A stretch of 64,000 nt of DNA from Plantactinospora endophytica (GTDB lineage Bacteria > Actinomycetota > Actinomycetes > Mycobacteriales > Micromonosporaceae), in NCBI RefSeq assembly GCF_016862915.1, contig NZ_BONW01000001.1, positions 496,001-560,000 on the forward strand. The letters run 5' to 3'. This document shows, one piece after another, positions 15,529-24,563 of the stretch. Positions within the stretch are counted from its first letter, which is position 1, and each line of letters starts with the position of its first letter. The notes beneath the pieces are model-generated. The model saw only the letters and a program-made list of their open reading frames with translations, was not told the origin of the DNA and did not search any database. The position numbers and the translations under genes were made by a program.

Positions 15529-18363
15529 ATGTCGGCACGGATCCACCTGCCGAGCGGGTTGGTGACATTCATGTTCACCGACATCGAGGGCTCCACGCGA
15601 CTCGCCCAGATGCTCGGTTCGGGTTACCGCCCGGTACTCAGCGAGCACCGGCGCCTGCTGCGGGCGACGCTGGCAGCCAGTGACGGGACCGAACTCTTCA
15701 CCGAGGGTGACTCGTTCTTCGTCGCGTTCGCCGACGCCTCGGCCGCGCTGGACGCCTCGCTGGCCGCCCAGCGGGCACTGAACAACCACGAGTGGCCGAC
15801 GCCGGAGGCCACCCCGAAGGTCCGGATGGGACTGCACACCGGACACGCCGAACCGCGCGACGGCGAGTACGCCAGCGCCGAGGTGCACCGGGCCGCCCGG
15901 ATCGCCGCCGCCGCGCACGGCGGTCAGGTGCTCTGCTCCGGCGCGACGGCCAGGCACGCCGCACCCCTGCCGGCGGGCGCCTCCCTGCTCGACCTCGGCC
16001 TGCACCGGCTGCGCGGCTTCGACGACCGGGAGCGGCTCTTCCAACTCGTCGCACCCGGGCTGGAACGCCAGTTCCCCCGGCCCCGTACCGCCGACGCGAT
16101 CCCGCACAACCTGCCGACCCAGGTCACCTCGTTCGTCGGCCGACAGGCCGAGCGCGACGAGTTGGACCAGCTCATCGACGCCCACCGGCTGGTGACCGTG
16201 GTGGGTGCCGGTGGGGCCGGCAAGACCCGGTTGGCGGTCGAACTGGCCGGTGGGCTGGTCGAGTCGTACCCGGACGGGGTCTGGTTCGTCGACATCGCCA
16301 CCGTGACCGATCCCGGGCTGGTCGCCTTCGCGGTCGCCGCGGTCCTCGGGCTGCGGCCGGAGCCGGGCCGGCCGATGCTGGAGACGCTTGTCGAGTTCGC
16401 CGCGCCCCGGCGGATGCTGGTCGTGCTGGACACCTGCGACGCCCAGCCGGCCGCCTGCGCCGAGGTGATCTCGCGGCTGCTCGCCGGCGGCAGCGGCGTA
16501 CGGGTGCTGGCCACCAGCCGGGAGTCGCTCGGGCTGCCCGGCGAGGTGATCTGGCGGATTCCGCCGCTCTCCGTCGACCCGGCCCCGGGCGGCGGCCCCA
16601 GCGAGGCGGTGACGCTGCTGCTCGACCGTACGGCGGCGGCCCGGGGCGGGCGCCGGTCCGGGCCGGCCGAGTCGGCCGACCTGCAACGGGTGGTCACCCG
16701 GCTGGACGGACTGCCGCTGGCGATCGAACTCGCCGCGGCCCGGCTGCGGGTGCTCTCCGCCAGCCAGCTCGCCGAACGGCTGGACGACGTGCTCGGTGCG
16801 CTGGACGCGGGCCGGGACGACGTCGAGCCGGCCCCGGCGGTGAGCCGGAGCTGGGTCGCCAACCAGCAGGACACCGTGGACCTGGCGGCGGCGGCCCGGG
16901 GGGTGGCACCGCCGGCCGGGGTACGCGCGGTGCAGCGCTCGGCGACCCAGCGGCACGTCACCATGCAGGCCACGGTCACCTGGTCCTACCGCACCCTCGG
17001 CCCCCGGGCGGCCCGGCTGCTGCGCTGGCTGGCGGTCTTCTCCGGCCCCGTCGACCTGGCCACCGTCGAGTGGCTGCTCAACGACGACCCACTCGATCCG
17101 CTGTCGGTACTTGTCGACAAGTCGATGATCCAGGCCGAGCCGAACGTCTCCGGCAGCACCTACCGGATGCTCGACCCGATCCGGGCGTACGCGGCACGTC
17201 GGCTGGTCGACGCGGGGGAGGAGCAGACCGCCCGGGACCGGCACGTGGCCTGGTCGCTGCACGCGTTGCAGCGGGCGTACCTCGGCCCGGACGACCGGCC
17301 GGTCACCCTCTCGCTCTACGCCCTCGACCCGCTCGCCGACGAGTTGCGGGCCGGGCTGCGCTGGACGGTCACCGGCGGCAGCGCGCGGCAGGGGCTGCAA
17401 CTGGCCAGCGGGCTTGACGAGTGGTGGCGGGAGCGGGGGCTGGCCCGGGAGGGGCGGCTGTGGCTGTTCCGGCTCTACGGCCGGATCGCCGAGACCGGGG
17501 AGCAGATCCCGGAGGCGGAGCTGGCGGCGGCGTACCACATGCATTCGCAACATGCCGGCGCGGACGGCGAGTTCGCCGAGGAGCTGCGCTTCTCGCAGCG
17601 GGCCGAGTCGGCCGCCCGGCAGGCCGGCGACGCGGGCCTGCTGATCCGGGTACTCGGCGGCCGGGCGGCGCCGCTGATCGACATGGGACAGTTCGGCGAG
17701 GCGGAACGGGTCTGCCGGGAGGTGATCGCCGAGGCCGAGGCGGAGGGCGTGACCGGTGACGCGCTGCTCGCCGTCTACAGCCTGGCCGAGCTGCTGTGGC
17801 GGCGGGGAGCCCTGGACGAGGCGGCGGAACTGCTCGGCGGAGCCCGACCGGTGGAGGCGGGCCGACCGACCGAGCGCGGCAAGCGTTCCGTCGACATGCT
17901 GCTCGGGATGGTGGCGCTGGCCCGGGGTGACCTGGTCGCCGCGCACGACCACCTGGTGGTGGCGCTGCGGTCCCGGATGAGCTACGGCTATCTGGCCAGG
18001 GCCTGCGACACGGTGAACGCGATCGCGGTGCGCTGTGCCGGTGGCGGTGACCCGCGCTCGGCGGCTCGGCTCTTCGGCGCGGCCCAGCTCACCCGCTCGG
18101 CGATGCGCTGCACGCCGGGCACCTTCGGGGCGTACTGGCTTCAGGAGCAGACGGCGCTGCGGAACCTGATGGGCGACGACGCCTTCGACACCGCGTACGC
18201 GGCCGGTGCCGACCTGACCCTGGAGGAGGCGGCGGCGGTGGCCCTGGAGGTGGACCATCCTGACCTGGCCGCCGGTTCGATCAGGTTCTCCGCCGTGGAG
18301 CCCCCGGCCCAGCGTCCGCGCCCTCGGGAGAGCGTCGACACCCCCCGCGAGGCGGACCGCTGA
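15529..18363 (+). CDS. Class III nucleotidyl cyclase-like / NB-ARC ATPase regulator
   Basis: About 944 residues. The N-terminus is a cyclase homology domain: VTFMFTDIEGST supplies the first metal Asp and GDSFFVAF the second, but the position of the transition-state Asn is His in EVHRAARI, so activity is doubtful. An NB-ARC ATPase follows with Walker A VGAGGAGKT at about 225-233, Walker B LVVLDTCD and the LATSRESL sensor. The C-terminal half is helical and repeat-like (TPR-type). No LuxR DNA-binding domain is present, although related proteins often have one. The start at 15529 is preceded by GGGAGG; ATG 15493 is the alternative. Probably a signal-dependent ATPase switch. Confidence 0.82.
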   Translation: MSARIHLPSGLVTFMFTDIEGSTRLAQMLGSGYRPVLSEHRRLLRATLAASDGTELFTEGDSFFVAFADASAALDASLAAQRALNNHEWPTPEATPKVRMGLHTGHAEPRDGEYASAEVHRAARIAAAAHGGQVLCSGATARHAAPLPAGASLLDLGLHRLRGFDDRERLFQLVAPGLERQFPRPRTADAIPHNLPTQVTSFVGRQAERDELDQLIDAHRLVTVVGAGGAGKTRLAVELAGGLVESYPDGVWFVDIATVTDPGLVAFAVAAVLGLRPEPGRPMLETLVEFAAPRRMLVVLDTCDAQPAACAEVISRLLAGGSGVRVLATSRESLGLPGEVIWRIPPLSVDPAPGGGPSEAVTLLLDRTAAARGGRRSGPAESADLQRVVTRLDGLPLAIELAAARLRVLSASQLAERLDDVLGALDAGRDDVEPAPAVSRSWVANQQDTVDLAAAARGVAPPAGVRAVQRSATQRHVTMQATVTWSYRTLGPRAARLLRWLAVFSGPVDLATVEWLLNDDPLDPLSVLVDKSMIQAEPNVSGSTYRMLDPIRAYAARRLVDAGEEQTARDRHVAWSLHALQRAYLGPDDRPVTLSLYALDPLADELRAGLRWTVTGGSARQGLQLASGLDEWWRERGLAREGRLWLFRLYGRIAETGEQIPEAELAAAYHMHSQHAGADGEFAEELRFSQRAESAARQAGDAGLLIRVLGGRAAPLIDMGQFGEAERVCREVIAEAEAEGVTGDALLAVYSLAELLWRRGALDEAAELLGGARPVEAGRPTERGKRSVDMLLGMVALARGDLVAAHDHLVVALRSRMSYGYLARACDTVNAIAVRCAGGGDPRSAARLFGAAQLTRSAMRCTPGTFGAYWLQEQTALRNLMGDDAFDTAYAAGADLTLEEAAAVALEVDHPDLAAGSIRFSAVEPPAQRPRPRESVDTPREADR

Positions 18364-18405
18364 CGGCGAGCGAGCAGGTCGGGGTGGCGGCGGTGTCGTG
18401 AACGG

Positions 18406-18443
18406 CGATGCTCCCGTACCCCGGGCGGGGTGCGGGAGCATCG
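18406..18443. terminator. Strong hairpin terminator between convergent genes
   Basis: CGATGCTCCCG (18406-18416) pairs with CGGGAGCATCG (18433-18443), extended by a T-G wobble and ACCCC/GGGGT over a GGGC loop, 17 pairs in all. It sits between the ATPase gene and the convergent DUF397 gene and probably stops transcription from both sides. Confidence 0.8.
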
Positions 18444-18457
18444 GGGTGGTGCGGCGG

Positions 18458-18646
18458 TCAGCGGCCCTTGGCGAGGTTGACGAAGCTGCGCCACGACTCG
18501 GGGCGGAACACCAGGATCGGGCCGGTCGGGTCCTTGCTGTCCCGTACGCCGACCACCCCCGGCAGGTTGTCCGCCACCTCGACGCAGGCACCACCGTTAC
18601 CACCGGACCGGGTTGACTTACGCCACTTCGCCCCAGTTACATCCAT
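18458..18646 (-). CDS. DUF397 domain protein
   Basis: A 62-residue protein with the DUF397 signature: AKWRKSTRSGGNGGACVEV at the N-terminus, VRDSKDPTGPIL in the middle and a WRSFV end. Its start overlaps the end of the upstream XRE regulator by 10 bases. Such XRE/DUF397 pairs are abundant in actinomycetes and often behave as regulator plus small partner (BldB-like role in some cases); what this pair controls is unknown. Confidence 0.9.
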   Translation of the reverse strand: MDVTGAKWRKSTRSGGNGGACVEVADNLPGVVGVRDSKDPTGPILVFRPESWRSFVNLAKGR

Positions 18647-19434
18647 ATCTTAGACACTTCCTTGATCAGTTCGAGCGACTGTTTGACGGGAAGAGCGTCG
18701 TTTCGCACGACTTCCCACATCCGAACGAGTTTAGCAATTTCGCCCGCCTGGTCCACTATCTGCGCTTTGAGCTGATTGTCCGCATATCCCACTCGGCTGT
18801 CGTCGGGCATCTCGGCGACGATGAACTGGCCGGCGAGCCCGAGGTAGATCCCGGTGGCGGCCGGGACGACCTGCACCTGGACGTGGTCCAGCTCGGCGAG
18901 GGTGATGATCTGCTCCAGTTGTTCGCGCATCAGACCCGGGTGGTCGGGCACCGGCCGGCGTAGCACCGCCTCGTCGACCACCGCGATGAGCTGCGGCGGG
19001 GCCTCCCGGCTGAGGATCGCCTGCCGGGCCAGCCGCGAGGCGACGTGCCGGTCGATCTCCTCGGCGGTGAACCGGCCGCCGGCCAGGGTAGCCCGCGCGT
19101 ACGCCTCGGTCTGCAACAGCCCGGGTACGTAGGCCGGCTCGAACCAGCGGAGCAGTACCGCCTCCCGTTCGATCTCGATCCAGTCCCGCAGCCAGATCGG
19201 CGCACTGTCGAAACCGGCCAGCTTCGCCAGCAGCCGGGTGTACGCGCCGCCGGTCTGGAACGCCCGGTCGACGGCGGCCACGTAGTCGGCGGTCGGCGGC
19301 CGGTGTCGGGTCTCCACCGAACTGACGTGCGTCGGGGAGAACTTGACCGCCCGGGCCCACTCCTCCTGGGTCATGGCCCGGGAGGTTCGTGCCTCGATCA
19401 GTTCCTCGACCAGGAGGTCCACGGCAGCACCCAT
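18637..19434 (-). CDS. XRE-family regulator with DUF5753 domain
   Basis: A 265-residue protein. The Cro/C1-type helix-turn-helix is near 10-65 (MTQEEWARAVKFSPTHVSSVE), and the rest is a DUF5753 ligand/partner domain (EPAYVPGLLQTEAYARA, later GQFIVAEMPD). ATG 19434 has GGAGG seven bases upstream; longer frames lack support. It is co-transcribed with the DUF397 gene. A plus-strand hypothetical gene is divergent from it. Confidence 0.9.
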   Translation of the reverse strand: MGAAVDLLVEELIEARTSRAMTQEEWARAVKFSPTHVSSVETRHRPPTADYVAAVDRAFQTGGAYTRLLAKLAGFDSAPIWLRDWIEIEREAVLLRWFEPAYVPGLLQTEAYARATLAGGRFTAEEIDRHVASRLARQAILSREAPPQLIAVVDEAVLRRPVPDHPGLMREQLEQIITLAELDHVQVQVVPAATGIYLGLAGQFIVAEMPDDSRVGYADNQLKAQIVDQAGEIAKLVRMWEVVRNDALPVKQSLELIKEVSKIWM

Positions 19435-19608
19435 CACGCATCCTCCACTCGAAATGTGCCGGAATCTACGCGGCCCACTCACGACTACGCGTACCCCGCC
19501 GCTGAACTGCGCAAACAGGCCGTATCGACGTCTACAGTAGTTATCTCTACACCAGACTGTCACCGACGGGGCCGCTCCGGGATCGTTTTGGGGGAGAGCG
19601 GCACCCGT

Positions 19609-19650
19609 GCGGGGACCGCTCGGAGCCGGCACCGCACGAGCGGTCCCCGC
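19609..19650 (+). promoter_or_regulatory. Perfect 14-bp hairpin in the leader of the small CRCG gene
   Basis: GCGGGGACCGCTCG (19609-19622) pairs perfectly with CGAGCGGTCCCCGC (19637-19650) over a 14-base loop. It ends about 20 bases before the GGAGGGGG ribosome site of the next gene. It could act as an attenuator, an mRNA stabiliser or a terminator for transcription entering from the left. Confidence 0.6.
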
Positions 19651-19680
19651 CTCCAGACCTGAGGCGGAGGGGGTCGCGCC

Positions 19681-20136
19681 ATGAGCTGGTTACGACGTAC
19701 ACCCGGAGGACATCGGCGGGACTGGCGCCGACTCTGGCGGTACTGCCGCTGCGGCAACCGGTGGCGATGTCCCGACCGGACGGTGGCGGTACCGCCGGCC
19801 GATCCACCGGTCCTGTCGGCACGGTCGTCGGGGCCGGCCGACGAGCCGGCGCCGCCGGCCCGGGTCCGTCCGACGAACCAGCGATCGAGCTGGGACCGGC
19901 CACCTGGTGGTCGCGCGGGCCGGCCGACGGCCGAGCCGGCCGGTGGGGACCAGGACGCCGGTCGGCCGCGCCGGCCGGTGAACGAGGCCCCGGGCCACCC
20001 GGCCCGGCCGGCCGCCGCCGCCGGCGTGGACGGCACCCTCGGCCCGGCCGCCGGGGCGGGGCAACGCGACGGCGTGCCTCGGGCGACCCCGTCGAACCGG
20101 CCGCGCCGAGGACCGTCGGCCCGCCGCTCGATCTGA
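19681..20136 (+). CDS. Hypothetical protein with CRCG/CPD cysteine motif
   Basis: A 151-residue protein. The first 37 residues are distinctive: MSWLRRTPGGHRRDWRRLWR followed by a Cys-x-Cys-Gly and a Trp-x-Cys-Pro-Asp, which may form a small metal site. The rest is Pro/Ala/Gly/Arg-rich and probably disordered. GGCGGAGGGGG precedes the ATG at good spacing. It is divergent from the XRE/DUF397 pair and may belong to the same regulatory unit. No function known. Confidence 0.6.
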   Translation: MSWLRRTPGGHRRDWRRLWRYCRCGNRWRCPDRTVAVPPADPPVLSARSSGPADEPAPPARVRPTNQRSSWDRPPGGRAGRPTAEPAGGDQDAGRPRRPVNEAPGHPARPAAAAGVDGTLGPAAGAGQRDGVPRATPSNRPRRGPSARRSI

Positions 20137-20141
20137 GCCTG

Positions 20142-20220
20142 CCGGTCCCGGCCCGGCCGGCAACCCGGGCCGGGACCGGCGTCGGGACCGGCGCCGACGG
20201 CAATCGGCGCCGGTCCCGAC
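20142..20220. terminator. Two tandem perfect hairpins between convergent genes
   Basis: First: CCGGTCCCGGCCC (20142-20154) with GGGCCGGGACCGG (20167-20179). Second: GTCGGGACCGGCGCCG (20181-20196) with CGGCGCCGGTCCCGAC (20205-20220) over an 8-base loop. Both are perfect and share a CGGTCCCG core, so alternative pairings between them are possible. No T tract. Likely a two-way terminator. Confidence 0.75.
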
Positions 20221-20250
20221 CGGATCAGAGTGCGATACCGGGGCGTGGCG

Positions 20251-20802
20251 TCAGCGGGCTGCCGCCGCGGCGGCAGCCGCCCGACGCTCGCCGTCGGCCT
20301 TCAGCTTGGCCGCCTTGTCCAGCTCGGCCTGGGTGATGACCGGCGCGCCGAACACGCGTACGGCCTGGTAGTAGGTCCAGGCCAGGCTGTAGCAGGCCGG
20401 GCGGACGAACGCGTTGTACGTGGCGCAGACCCGCTGCAGGTCCGCGTAGAACGCGTCGTCCAGACGTGCCTTGTTCGGGTCGAACTGGCCGACCTCCTTG
20501 TAGTTGCGGTAACCGAAGTCGTGCCGGTAGCAGGACAGCTCGAAGCTGAACCCGAGCGGGTTGTCCGGGCTGGACGAGCAGTAGTCGGTGCCCCAGTTGA
20601 AGGCGTATTCGGCCCAGGCGCCCTGGTTCTGGCGCGCCGAGTTCCACGAGTTGTAGCTGCTGACGCTGGTCTGGGTGAAGTTCGACAGGGCGGCGAGCTT
20701 CTGGGCGGGGGTTACCGCGGCCGAGGCGGGCGCGGCGAAGCCGAGCAGCGCCGCTACGGCGAACGTGCTGGCGGTCAGCATGGTGAGCAGACGACGGGAC
20801 AA
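20251..20802 (-). CDS. Secreted prokaryotic phospholipase A2
   Basis: A 183-residue exported protein of the small bacterial phospholipase A2 family, hydrolysing the sn-2 ester of phospholipids with calcium. A Sec signal peptide ends near APASAA (about 28). The catalytic region has FNWGTDYCSSSPDN, then SCYRHDFGYRNY with the His-Asp dyad, and further cysteines near 125-137 for disulfides. The start codon is TTG at 20802, supported by GGAGG seven bases upstream. The C-terminus carries a Lys/Glu/Ala-rich helix not needed for catalysis. Confidence 0.9.
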   Translation of the reverse strand: MSRRLLTMLTASTFAVAALLGFAAPASAAVTPAQKLAALSNFTQTSVSSYNSWNSARQNQGAWAEYAFNWGTDYCSSSPDNPLGFSFELSCYRHDFGYRNYKEVGQFDPNKARLDDAFYADLQRVCATYNAFVRPACYSLAWTYYQAVRVFGAPVITQAELDKAAKLKADGERRAAAAAAAAR

Positions 20803-21017
20803 GGACTACCTCCGGAATCGAGGGCTTCCCTCGTGGGGAAGACCCGGGGTGGGACGGAGCTGTCACCGGTCGATGACCGGATGGCGACAGCCACGGGGGA
20901 TAGTCTCGTGCCGATCTCTATCGGACCTTTATTCTCGTTGACCGATGCCGGAACAACCGGGTGCTCCGGGGTGCCGTACCCCGGAGCACCCGTGGTGTCG
21001 GTGCCGGTCGGTCCCGA

Positions 21018-22700
21018 TCAGCGCAGGACGAACCACGGCGGGCTGGGCTGGCTCTCGTTGGCCAGCCGGTCCAGCGCGGTCACGTAGTAGCTGTACCGCC
21101 GGCCGGGCTCGGCGGTGCCGTCCAGCCAGGACTGCACCGGACCGTCCGTGGCCCGGACGGTGCCGACCAGGTTGCCGGCGTCGGCGAACCCGCAGGAGCC
21201 CGGCAGGTCGATCCCGTCGAACCGGTAGATCGCGTACGAGGCCGCCCGGCCGAACGGCCCGAGCCCGTCGACCGGCTGCCGCCAGCGCAGCCGTACGCCG
21301 TCGGACTGCCGGGACGCGCCGGTCAGCACCGGGAACATCAGCGGCTTGGCGCTCAGCTGGGACATCGTCGGGATCAGGGCCGGACGCGAGTAGTGCTCGG
21401 CCGCGTAGACGTCGGTGGCGCCGAGCCGGTTGGCCCGGACCTGCACCGCGCTGAAGTGGATGTTGCCGGCCACCTGCGGATGGTCCCGGTTGAAGGTGAG
21501 GTGCTTCGACATCTCGGCCGGGTCCTGCCAGGGCGCCGGCTGCGCCGGATCGGCGATCTTGTAGTCCGCCTGTCCGATGTAGAGCTGTACCCGGGTGCCG
21601 GCGACCACCTCGGACCACCAGGGCACCAGCTTGGCGTAGTCGGCCACGGCGAAGCCGATGTTCCAGTACACCTGCGGCACGATGTAGTCGATCCACTCCT
21701 CCTTCACCCACTTGCGGGTGTCGGCGAAGTTGGCGTCGTACGACTGGGTGCCGTTGGTCTCCGAGCCGAGCGGGTCGGCCGCCTTGTTACGCCAGATGCC
21801 GAACGGGCTGACGCCGAACTTCACCCACGGCTTGGTCGCCTTGATCCGTTGACCCATCTCCTGCACCAGCAGGTCGATGTTGTGCCGCCGCCAGTCCGCC
21901 TTGCTGGCGAAGCCGGCGCCGTACTCCTCGAAGGTCGCCTGGTCGGCGAAGTCCTGCCCGGCGGCCGGGTAGGGGTAGAAGTAGTCGTCGAAGTGCACGC
22001 CGTCGATGTCGTACCGCTTGACCGCGTCCAGCATGGCGGTCTGGACGAACTGGCGTACCTCGGGAATGCCCGGGTTGTAGTAGAGCCGGGAGCCGGCCGC
22101 GTTGAGCGGGTAGGCGACGGCCCAGTCCGGGTTCTCCCGGACCGGGTGGCCCGGGGCCAGCTTGCCGACGTCGGCGCCGGCACCGTCCGGCATGGAGATC
22201 CGGTACGGGTTGAACCAGGCGTGGAACTCCAGGTTCCGCTTGTGCGACTCGGCGACCAGGTACGCCAGCGGGTCCCAGCCGGGATCCTGGCCGCGCACCC
22301 CGGTCAGGTACTCCGACCAGGGCTCGTGCGGCGACGGCCAGAACGCGTCGGCGGTCGGCCGGACCTGCACGACGACCGCGTTGTGGTGAAGCCGCTGGGC
22401 CAGGTCGAGCCAGCCGGTGTACTCCGCCTTCTGCGCGGCGATCCGGTCCGGCGCGGTGTACGACGCCTTGGTCGGCCAGTCGATGTTGACCACGCTCGCG
22501 ATCCACATCGCCCGGAACTGGCGCTTCGGGGTGGCGGGATCGGTCGGGCAGTCGGCACCGCCGCTGCCGAGGTTCACAGCGGCGGTGGCGGGTGTGGCGT
22601 CCGCGGGTGTGCCGGGTGTGGCGTTCGCGGGTGTGGCGGCGACGAGCGAACCGAGCAGCGCTACGGCCAGCCCGGCGGCTGCGAGCCGATATGGCTTCAT
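21018..22700 (-). CDS. Secreted glycosyl-hydrolase-like protein (GHL10/DUF187 type)
   Basis: A 560-residue exported TIM-barrel protein. It has a signal peptide (about 1-27), a short Thr/Ala/Pro repeat, then a glycosidase-like barrel: RAMWIASVVNIDWP near 60, VVQVRPTADAFW, HAWFNPYR, YDIDGVHFDDYFYPYP with acidic candidates, and IVPQVYWNIGF. The last 90 residues look like a fibronectin type III module. Substrate is probably a cell-surface or environmental polysaccharide, but this is inference. ATG 22700 has GGAAGGG nine bases upstream. A TATAAA at 22766-22771 (minus strand) may be its -10 box. Confidence 0.85.
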   Translation of the reverse strand: MKPYRLAAAGLAVALLGSLVAATPANATPGTPADATPATAAVNLGSGGADCPTDPATPKRQFRAMWIASVVNIDWPTKASYTAPDRIAAQKAEYTGWLDLAQRLHHNAVVVQVRPTADAFWPSPHEPWSEYLTGVRGQDPGWDPLAYLVAESHKRNLEFHAWFNPYRISMPDGAGADVGKLAPGHPVRENPDWAVAYPLNAAGSRLYYNPGIPEVRQFVQTAMLDAVKRYDIDGVHFDDYFYPYPAAGQDFADQATFEEYGAGFASKADWRRHNIDLLVQEMGQRIKATKPWVKFGVSPFGIWRNKAADPLGSETNGTQSYDANFADTRKWVKEEWIDYIVPQVYWNIGFAVADYAKLVPWWSEVVAGTRVQLYIGQADYKIADPAQPAPWQDPAEMSKHLTFNRDHPQVAGNIHFSAVQVRANRLGATDVYAAEHYSRPALIPTMSQLSAKPLMFPVLTGASRQSDGVRLRWRQPVDGLGPFGRAASYAIYRFDGIDLPGSCGFADAGNLVGTVRATDGPVQSWLDGTAEPGRRYSYYVTALDRLANESQPSPPWFVLR

Positions 22701-22885
22701 GCGGTGCGTCCCTTCCTTGGGCTCCCCGGGGGCGGGGAGGGGCACGGCGGCCGGGCTGTCGGCGTTTTATACCGACACACCAATGCCGCTGGAAGGAAAT
22801 TTTCACACCGGGGCAGAGGACGCAAGCCTTCGATCGACCATGGACCATCCCCCGTACGGTCGCGGCCGGTCGGACCGTACCGTCC

Positions 22886-23128
22886 TCAGTCGCACTCTCC
22901 CAGCGCGGCGACCCTGACCAGCGCCTCGATCCGGCCCTGTGCCGAGCCGTGCCGGTCGAGCCGCTCGCCGACGATCCAGACCCACTCGTCCTGGTAATAG
23001 TGTGAGATGTCGTGCCGGACCTGCTCGACCCGGAGCCGGAGCGGGTGGCCGCCGTACCGCCAGTCCTCTTTGCGTAGCTGGAGTACCGTCCCGACAGTCA
23101 GGTCGGGAACTGCGGGCAGCGTGGTCAC
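22886..23128 (-). CDS. Conserved small hypothetical protein
   Basis: An 80-residue protein starting at GTG 23128 with GGAGG five bases upstream. Sequence features include TVGTVLQLRKEDWRYGG, a basic-aromatic stretch and DEWVWIVGERLDRHG, resembling small beta-barrel proteins, but I do not recognise a family. It is upstream of, and in the same direction as, the secreted glycosidase. Confidence 0.6.
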   Translation of the reverse strand: MTTLPAVPDLTVGTVLQLRKEDWRYGGHPLRLRVEQVRHDISHYYQDEWVWIVGERLDRHGSAQGRIEALVRVAALGECD

Positions 23129-23385
23129 GGCACCTCCAGGCGGCGTGGGAGATGTACGGGCGCGGGGGGTTCGGTGGGCGAATGACCGCATCTGACGTCA
23201 CAGCGTGCTAATTCGGTGGTACCCAGCGCAATGTCTCTCACCAAAATTTCAGCTCGACGCACGGCCGGACGCCGGAGCACAACCCGGGTTGTCGGCCCCG
23301 ATCCGGGCGGCCGGCCGGTCCGGTGCGATGATCCGGGCTATGTTGTGGGCGTGCGGGCGGGGGCGGCGATGAGGCGGGGTGGGCA

Positions 23386-24414
23386 GTGATCCACTTTCCC
23401 GCCATCCGCAGGGGGCCACTGCGGGCGTTGGGCCAGCGACTGTTCGCCGCGGTCGGCCTCGTGCTGCTCATCGTCGCCGTGGTCTACCTCGACCGCGACG
23501 GCTACCGTGACGTCAACGAGGACGGGATCACCCTCCTCGACTCCTTCTACTACGCGGTGGTCACCCTCTCCACCACCGGTTACGGCGACATCACGCCGAT
23601 CTCCCACTCGGCCCGCCTGATCAACGTACTGGTGATCACGCCGGCCCGGGTGCTGTTCCTGATCATCCTGGTCGGCACCACCCTGGAAGTCCTGACCGAG
23701 CAGTACCGCACCAACCTCCGCTTGACGCGGTGGAGGAGGAAAGTGAAGGACCACGTCATCATCTGCGGCTACGGCACCAAGGGCCGCAGCGCGATCTCCG
23801 CACTGCTCGAAACAGGCTTCGACAAGCAGCGGATCCTCGTCGTCGAGCGAAATCCGGCGGCCGTCCGGCAGGCAACCTCGGCCGGGCTCGTGGTGATCGA
23901 GGGCAACGCCACCCGGTCGTCCACGCTGAACGAGGCACACGTACGGCACGCGAAGTCCGTGATCATCGCGACCGACAGCGACGAGGTCTCCGTACTGGTC
24001 ACGCTGACCGTACGGCAGCTCACCGCCGGCCAGGTCCGGATCATCGCCGCCGCCCGGGAGGCCGAGAACGCCCCGCTGCTGCGGCAGAGCGGGGCGCACC
24101 ACGTCATCGTCTCGTCGGCGACCGCCGGCCGGCTGCTCGGCGTCTCCACCTCGGCCCCGCCGCTGATCGACGTCGTCGAGGACCTGCTCACCCCCGGCCA
24201 GGGCATGGCGCTGGCGATGCGCTCGGCTACCCGGGACGAGGTCGGCGTGTCGCCACGCCAACTGGAGGCGCTGGTCATCGCCCTGGTCCGCCGGGGCAAG
24301 GTGGTCTCGCTCTCCGACCAGGCCGCCACCGCCATCGAGACCGGCGACATGCTGGTCTACGTCCGCGACGACCGGTCCGGCAGCGGCAACACCACCGCCG
24401 ACCAGTCCCGCTGA
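23386..24414 (+). CDS. Two-TM potassium channel with RCK domain
   Basis: A 342-residue protein. Two membrane helices (about 17-33 and 80-105) flank a pore loop with the selectivity filter TLSTTGYGD. A cytoplasmic RCK (TrkA-N) domain follows with VIICGYGTKGRSAISALLE near 121-139 and a nucleotide-type Rossmann fold, ending in a TrkA-C-like region. It probably conducts K+ under control of a bound ligand. The start is GTG 23386; a TATGTT at 23339-23344 may be the -10 box. Confidence 0.9.
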   Translation: MIHFPAIRRGPLRALGQRLFAAVGLVLLIVAVVYLDRDGYRDVNEDGITLLDSFYYAVVTLSTTGYGDITPISHSARLINVLVITPARVLFLIILVGTTLEVLTEQYRTNLRLTRWRRKVKDHVIICGYGTKGRSAISALLETGFDKQRILVVERNPAAVRQATSAGLVVIEGNATRSSTLNEAHVRHAKSVIIATDSDEVSVLVTLTVRQLTAGQVRIIAAAREAENAPLLRQSGAHHVIVSSATAGRLLGVSTSAPPLIDVVEDLLTPGQGMALAMRSATRDEVGVSPRQLEALVIALVRRGKVVSLSDQAATAIETGDMLVYVRDDRSGSGNTTADQSR

Positions 24415-24510
24415 CGCCGCCCGGCCCCGCTGCTGCCGCCTGGTCCGGTTGACGCCGCCTGGCTCGGCTGAGGTCGAGCCGTTCCGCTATCGGCGTCGGT
24501 TGGGACGACG

Positions 24511-24548
24511 CAGGCCCGCCGACCGGTGCCTACCGGTCAACGGGCCTG
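24511..24548. terminator. Hairpin terminator between the channel and korB
   Basis: CAGGCCCG (24511-24518) pairs with CGGGCCTG (24541-24548), and inside it GACCGGT (24521-24527) with ACCGGTC (24532-24538) over a 4-base loop, with a small 2x2 internal loop. It lies between convergent genes. Confidence 0.7.
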
Positions 24549-24563
24549 TGCGTGTCGGACGAG

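Noticed and set aside
15460-18603. Minus-strand frame of more than 1000 codons opposite the cyclase/ATPase gene
   Set aside because: It is the shadow of the real plus-strand gene in GC-rich DNA; its translation is Gly/Arg/Pro-rich and has no domains.
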